NCBI RefSeq assembly: GCF_016134045.1
Contig: NZ_CP065915.1
Span: 3,042,501 to 3,106,500 of the forward strand
Reading direction: 5' to 3'
Length of the DNA: 64,000 nt
DNA from: Pelagovum pacificum
GTDB lineage: Bacteria; Pseudomonadota; Alphaproteobacteria; Rhodobacterales; Rhodobacteraceae
Shown piece by piece: positions 62,415 through 64,000 of this stretch. The notes under the pieces were generated by a model that saw only the letters and a program-made list of their open reading frames with translations, ran no database searches and was not told the origin of the DNA. Position numbers and translations under genes: made by a program. How positions within the stretch are numbered: position 1 is the first letter of the stretch; each line of letters opens with the position of its first letter.

Positions 62415-62442
62415 CGGCCCGCCCTCACCGGCGGGCCGTTTT
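62415..62442 (+). terminator. Rho-independent terminator of the xdh/ABC transporter operon
   Basis: Nine-bp stem CGGCCCGCC (62415-62423) with GGCGGGCCG (62430-62438), six-base loop, then TTTT. It lies 23 bases past the binding-protein stop. Confidence 0.85.
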
Positions 62443-62536
62443 CGTCGCAAGGGTTTGATTTGGGACGGAAATTCAGCGCGCCGCCGTTCGGACACCTGTC
62501 CGAATTTCCCCGCGGGGAAGGGCCGTTTACCTCACC

Positions 62537-62697
62537 GGGTGCGCATTGAACGCGCACCCTACGCCAGGTTCGCAGTCCCCCAGGGTCATCCCAGAGCCCG
62601 TAGGGTGCGCGCTCGATGCGCACCCCGACCGTGCGACCATACCCACCGGGGACGTCCCTACCGCGCCACCGGGTGCGCATTGAACGCGCACCCTACG
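62537..62697. repeat. REP-like hairpin cluster 2 (three copies)
   Basis: Three copies of the same palindrome as at 40 kb. Copies lie at 62537-62559 and 62671-62693 (plus, loop ATTGAAC, identical over 33 bases including flanks) and 62603-62625 (opposite orientation, loop GCTCGAT). The opposite copy is identical to the 40078-40100 copy over about 31 bases. The order is plus, minus, plus. They fill the roughly 330-base gap between the transporter terminator and the end of arsH, which otherwise holds no gene. Confidence 0.92.
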
Positions 62698-62769
62698 CCG
62701 GGCCCGCCGTCTCACCGGGTCGGCATCGTATCCATACCCGACCGCACGCCCGTCCCCACCGCTGCGCCC

Positions 62770-63477
62770 CTACCGCGTCGGCGCCTCGTTCACGCGCGTC
62801 ATAAGCTCTTCCGCGCTTTCCTTCCGCTCGCTGTAACGATCCGTCAGGTGGGGCGAGATCTCCCGCGTCAGGAGGGTGAACTTCACCAGTTCCTCCATCA
62901 CGTCGACCACACGGTCATAAAGCGCGGAGGGCTTCATCCGACCGTCCTCGTCGAACTCCTTCCACGCCTTCGGGACGGAGGACTGGTTCGGGATCGTGAT
63001 CATCCGCATCCAGCGGCCGAGGATGCGCATCTGGCTCACCGCGTTAAAGCTCTGCGATCCGCCCGAGACCTGCATCACCGCCAGCGTGCGGCCCTGCGTC
63101 GGGCGGACGGCGCCCATCGACAGCGGGATCCAGTCGATCTGGCTCTTCATCACGCCGGTCATCGCCCCGTGGCGTTCGGGACTGGTCCAGACCATGCCCT
63201 CCGACCATTGCGCGAGGTCGCGCAGCTCCTTCACCTTCGGGTGGTCGGCGGGCGCATCGTCGGGCAGCGGCAGCCCGTTGGCATGGAAGACCCGCGTCTC
63301 GCAGCCGAAATGGCGCAGCAGCCGCTCGGCCTCCAGCGTCAGGAACCGGCTATAGGACCGCTCCCGCAGCGACCCGTAAAGCAGCAGGATCCGCGGCGGA
63401 TGGGTGAACCGCTCGGCCGTCAGGCGTTCGATCGAGGGAATGCGCGCGGCATCGGTGAGGTTCGGCATATCGTTCAT
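62770..63477 (-). CDS. arsH: ArsH-type NADPH-dependent FMN reductase
   Basis: A 235-residue flavoprotein that oxidises methylated or organic trivalent arsenicals in other bacteria. It has the flavodoxin-like FMN site [14 protein letters not shown] and the ArsH signature [20 protein letters not shown], and then [19 protein letters not shown]. It overlaps arsR by four bases (ATGA), so the two are one operon. No arsenite pump or arsenate reductase gene lies in view. Confidence 0.93.
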   Translation of the reverse strand: MNDMPNLTDAARIPSIERLTAERFTHPPRILLLYGSLRERSYSRFLTLEAERLLRHFGCETRVFHANGLPLPDDAPADHPKVKELRDLAQWSEGMVWTSPERHGAMTGVMKSQIDWIPLSMGAVRPTQGRTLAVMQVSGGSQSFNAVSQMRILGRWMRMITIPNQSSVPKAWKEFDEDGRMKPSALYDRVVDVMEELVKFTLLTREISPHLTDRYSERKESAEELMTRVNEAPTR

Positions 63478-63812
63478 CGGGTAGCATCCGTCGGGAGGGG
63501 AATTTCGGTCAGGCAGAGGCCGGGCGCGCCCCCGCAGCAGTCGTTGACGAGAAAGCCGATCAGATCGGACAGCGTGTCGAAGCGGATGCGGTAGCGTACG
63601 AAGCGCCCTTCCCGGTCCGACGTCACGAGTCCCCCCCGTTCGAGGTGGGACAGGTGAAACGCCAGCCGCGAGGAGCTGACCCCGCCGACAGCCTCGCCCA
63701 GCAGACCCGCTGTCATCCCCTCCGGCCCCGCGGACACCAGCGCGCGCACGATCTGAAGTCGCGTCTCCTGCGACAGGGCCCCGAAGGCCGATATGGCGGC
63801 ATGTTCATTCAT
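63474..63812 (-). CDS. arsR: ArsR/SmtB-family transcriptional repressor
   Basis: A 112-residue winged-helix repressor: [20 protein letters not shown], the recognition helix region [19 protein letters not shown], and the wing [13 protein letters not shown] vicinal cysteine pair sits late in the protein ([13 protein letters not shown]), a candidate arsenite-sensing site, unlike the E. coli placement in the DNA-binding helix. The ATG at 63812 is chosen over an open frame to 63926 because the domain starts there. A palindrome overlies the leader. Confidence 0.92.
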   Translation of the reverse strand: MNEHAAISAFGALSQETRLQIVRALVSAGPEGMTAGLLGEAVGGVSSSRLAFHLSHLERGGLVTSDREGRFVRYRIRFDTLSDLIGFLVNDCCGGAPGLCLTEIPLPTDATR

Positions 63813-63814
63813 CG

Positions 63815-63832
63815 TCTCAACATGTCTTGAGA
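63815..63832. promoter_or_regulatory. Candidate ArsR operator
   Basis: A perfect inverted repeat, TCTCAA (63815-63820) and TTGAGA (63827-63832), with a six-base spacer. It lies three bases ahead of the arsR start, where an autoregulating ArsR would bind. A further half site ATTGAG follows at 63834-63839. The TCAA/TTGA arms resemble known ArsR-family operators. Confidence 0.6.
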
Positions 63833-63924
63833 TATTGAGGCGGGTTAGCATAGTCAAGCCGCCCCCTGTATTGCCCGGCGCCGACCCTATATGGTCCGGC
63901 AGGCTGCTTAACCGGGAGAGACCC

Positions 63925-64000
63925 ATGACCGCCCTGACATCCGAAGGCCAGAAACTGGCGTCCGACGCCGCCGAGCGTCATGGCGTGAGCGCCGGCGCGG
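63925..64000 (+). CDS. SHOCT-domain-like protein, N-terminal fragment
   Basis: The ATG at 63925 opens a frame that runs off the right edge after 25 codons: MTALTSEGQKLASDAAERHG then V-S-A-G-A. This resembles the start of bacterial SHOCT-domain proteins (L-T-x-E-G-x-x-x-x-x-x-A-x-R-H-G-V-S). A GGGAGAG ribosome site precedes it. It diverges from arsR. The call rests on a short stretch. Confidence 0.5.
   Translation, partial: MTALTSEGQKLASDAAERHGVSAGA

Overview
This 64 kb window is GC-rich, gene-dense chromosomal DNA, most probably from an alphaproteobacterium of the order Rhodobacterales (Roseobacter/Paracoccus-type). That placement is an inference from gene content. It rests on a stand-alone F1 operon atpHAGDC without F0 genes, the short HisG with its HisZ partner next to hisS, a B12-dependent class II ribonucleotide reductase, homospermidine synthase, DUF2125 and DUF1489 proteins, an H-type lectin protein, xdhABC, and two families of short intergenic repeats. 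No rRNA, tRNA, CRISPR array, insertion sequence or prophage was seen. Most of the window is core chromosome.

Layout. 0-4 kb: the start of an Lrp-type regulator diverging from ilvC, a GyrI-like/sirtuin pair, an H-type lectin protein and a secreted alpha/beta hydrolase. 4-9 kb: the F1 ATP synthase operon on the minus strand. 9-14.6 kb: an unknown membrane-anchored acidic protein, a methyltransferase diverging from gloB, clpA and a VOC protein. 14.7-19.3 kb: a MotA/ExbB-like plus MotB/OmpA-like motor pair whose second member carries a coiled coil of about 760 residues, followed by a ChaC-like gene. 19.4-25.8 kb: DUF2125, an extensin-like protein, tyrC, hisC, homospermidine synthase and a TPR protein. 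25.9-30.5 kb: rpsD, a CatA-like acetyltransferase, a glycosyltransferase, a Hint-domain protein and an LpxR-like outer-membrane deacylase. 30.7-37 kb: a tightly coupled cluster (KAS III, NAD-dependent epimerase, MBL hydrolase, adenylate-forming enzyme, GNAT-like protein, convergent ATP-grasp). 37-40 kb: a DksA-type zinc protein, a PfkB kinase and two SDR dehydrogenases. 40-52 kb: nrdJ, DUF1489, a signal-peptidase-like protein, hisG-hisZ-hisS, slyX, a lipoprotein and dnaE. 52-62.4 kb: xdhABC running without a break into an ABC transporter with a BMP-family binding protein. 62.5-64 kb: hairpin repeats, arsH-arsR and the start of a SHOCT-type gene.

The genes work together in several blocks. F1 subunits make ATP. 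hisS-hisZ-hisG and hisC link histidine synthesis and its tRNA charging. The ABC transporter with xdhABC looks like one unit for taking up and oxidising purines or nucleosides. The motor pair resembles proton-driven envelope machines but has an exceptional periplasmic rod.

The two best candidates for something undescribed are the 30.7-37 kb cluster, probably a small biosynthetic pathway for an acylated product with no carrier protein of its own, and the long-coiled-coil motor at 14.7-18.7 kb. A signal-peptidase homologue with phenylalanine where the catalytic lysine should be, and six hairpin repeats in two clusters 22 kb apart, are also worth checking.
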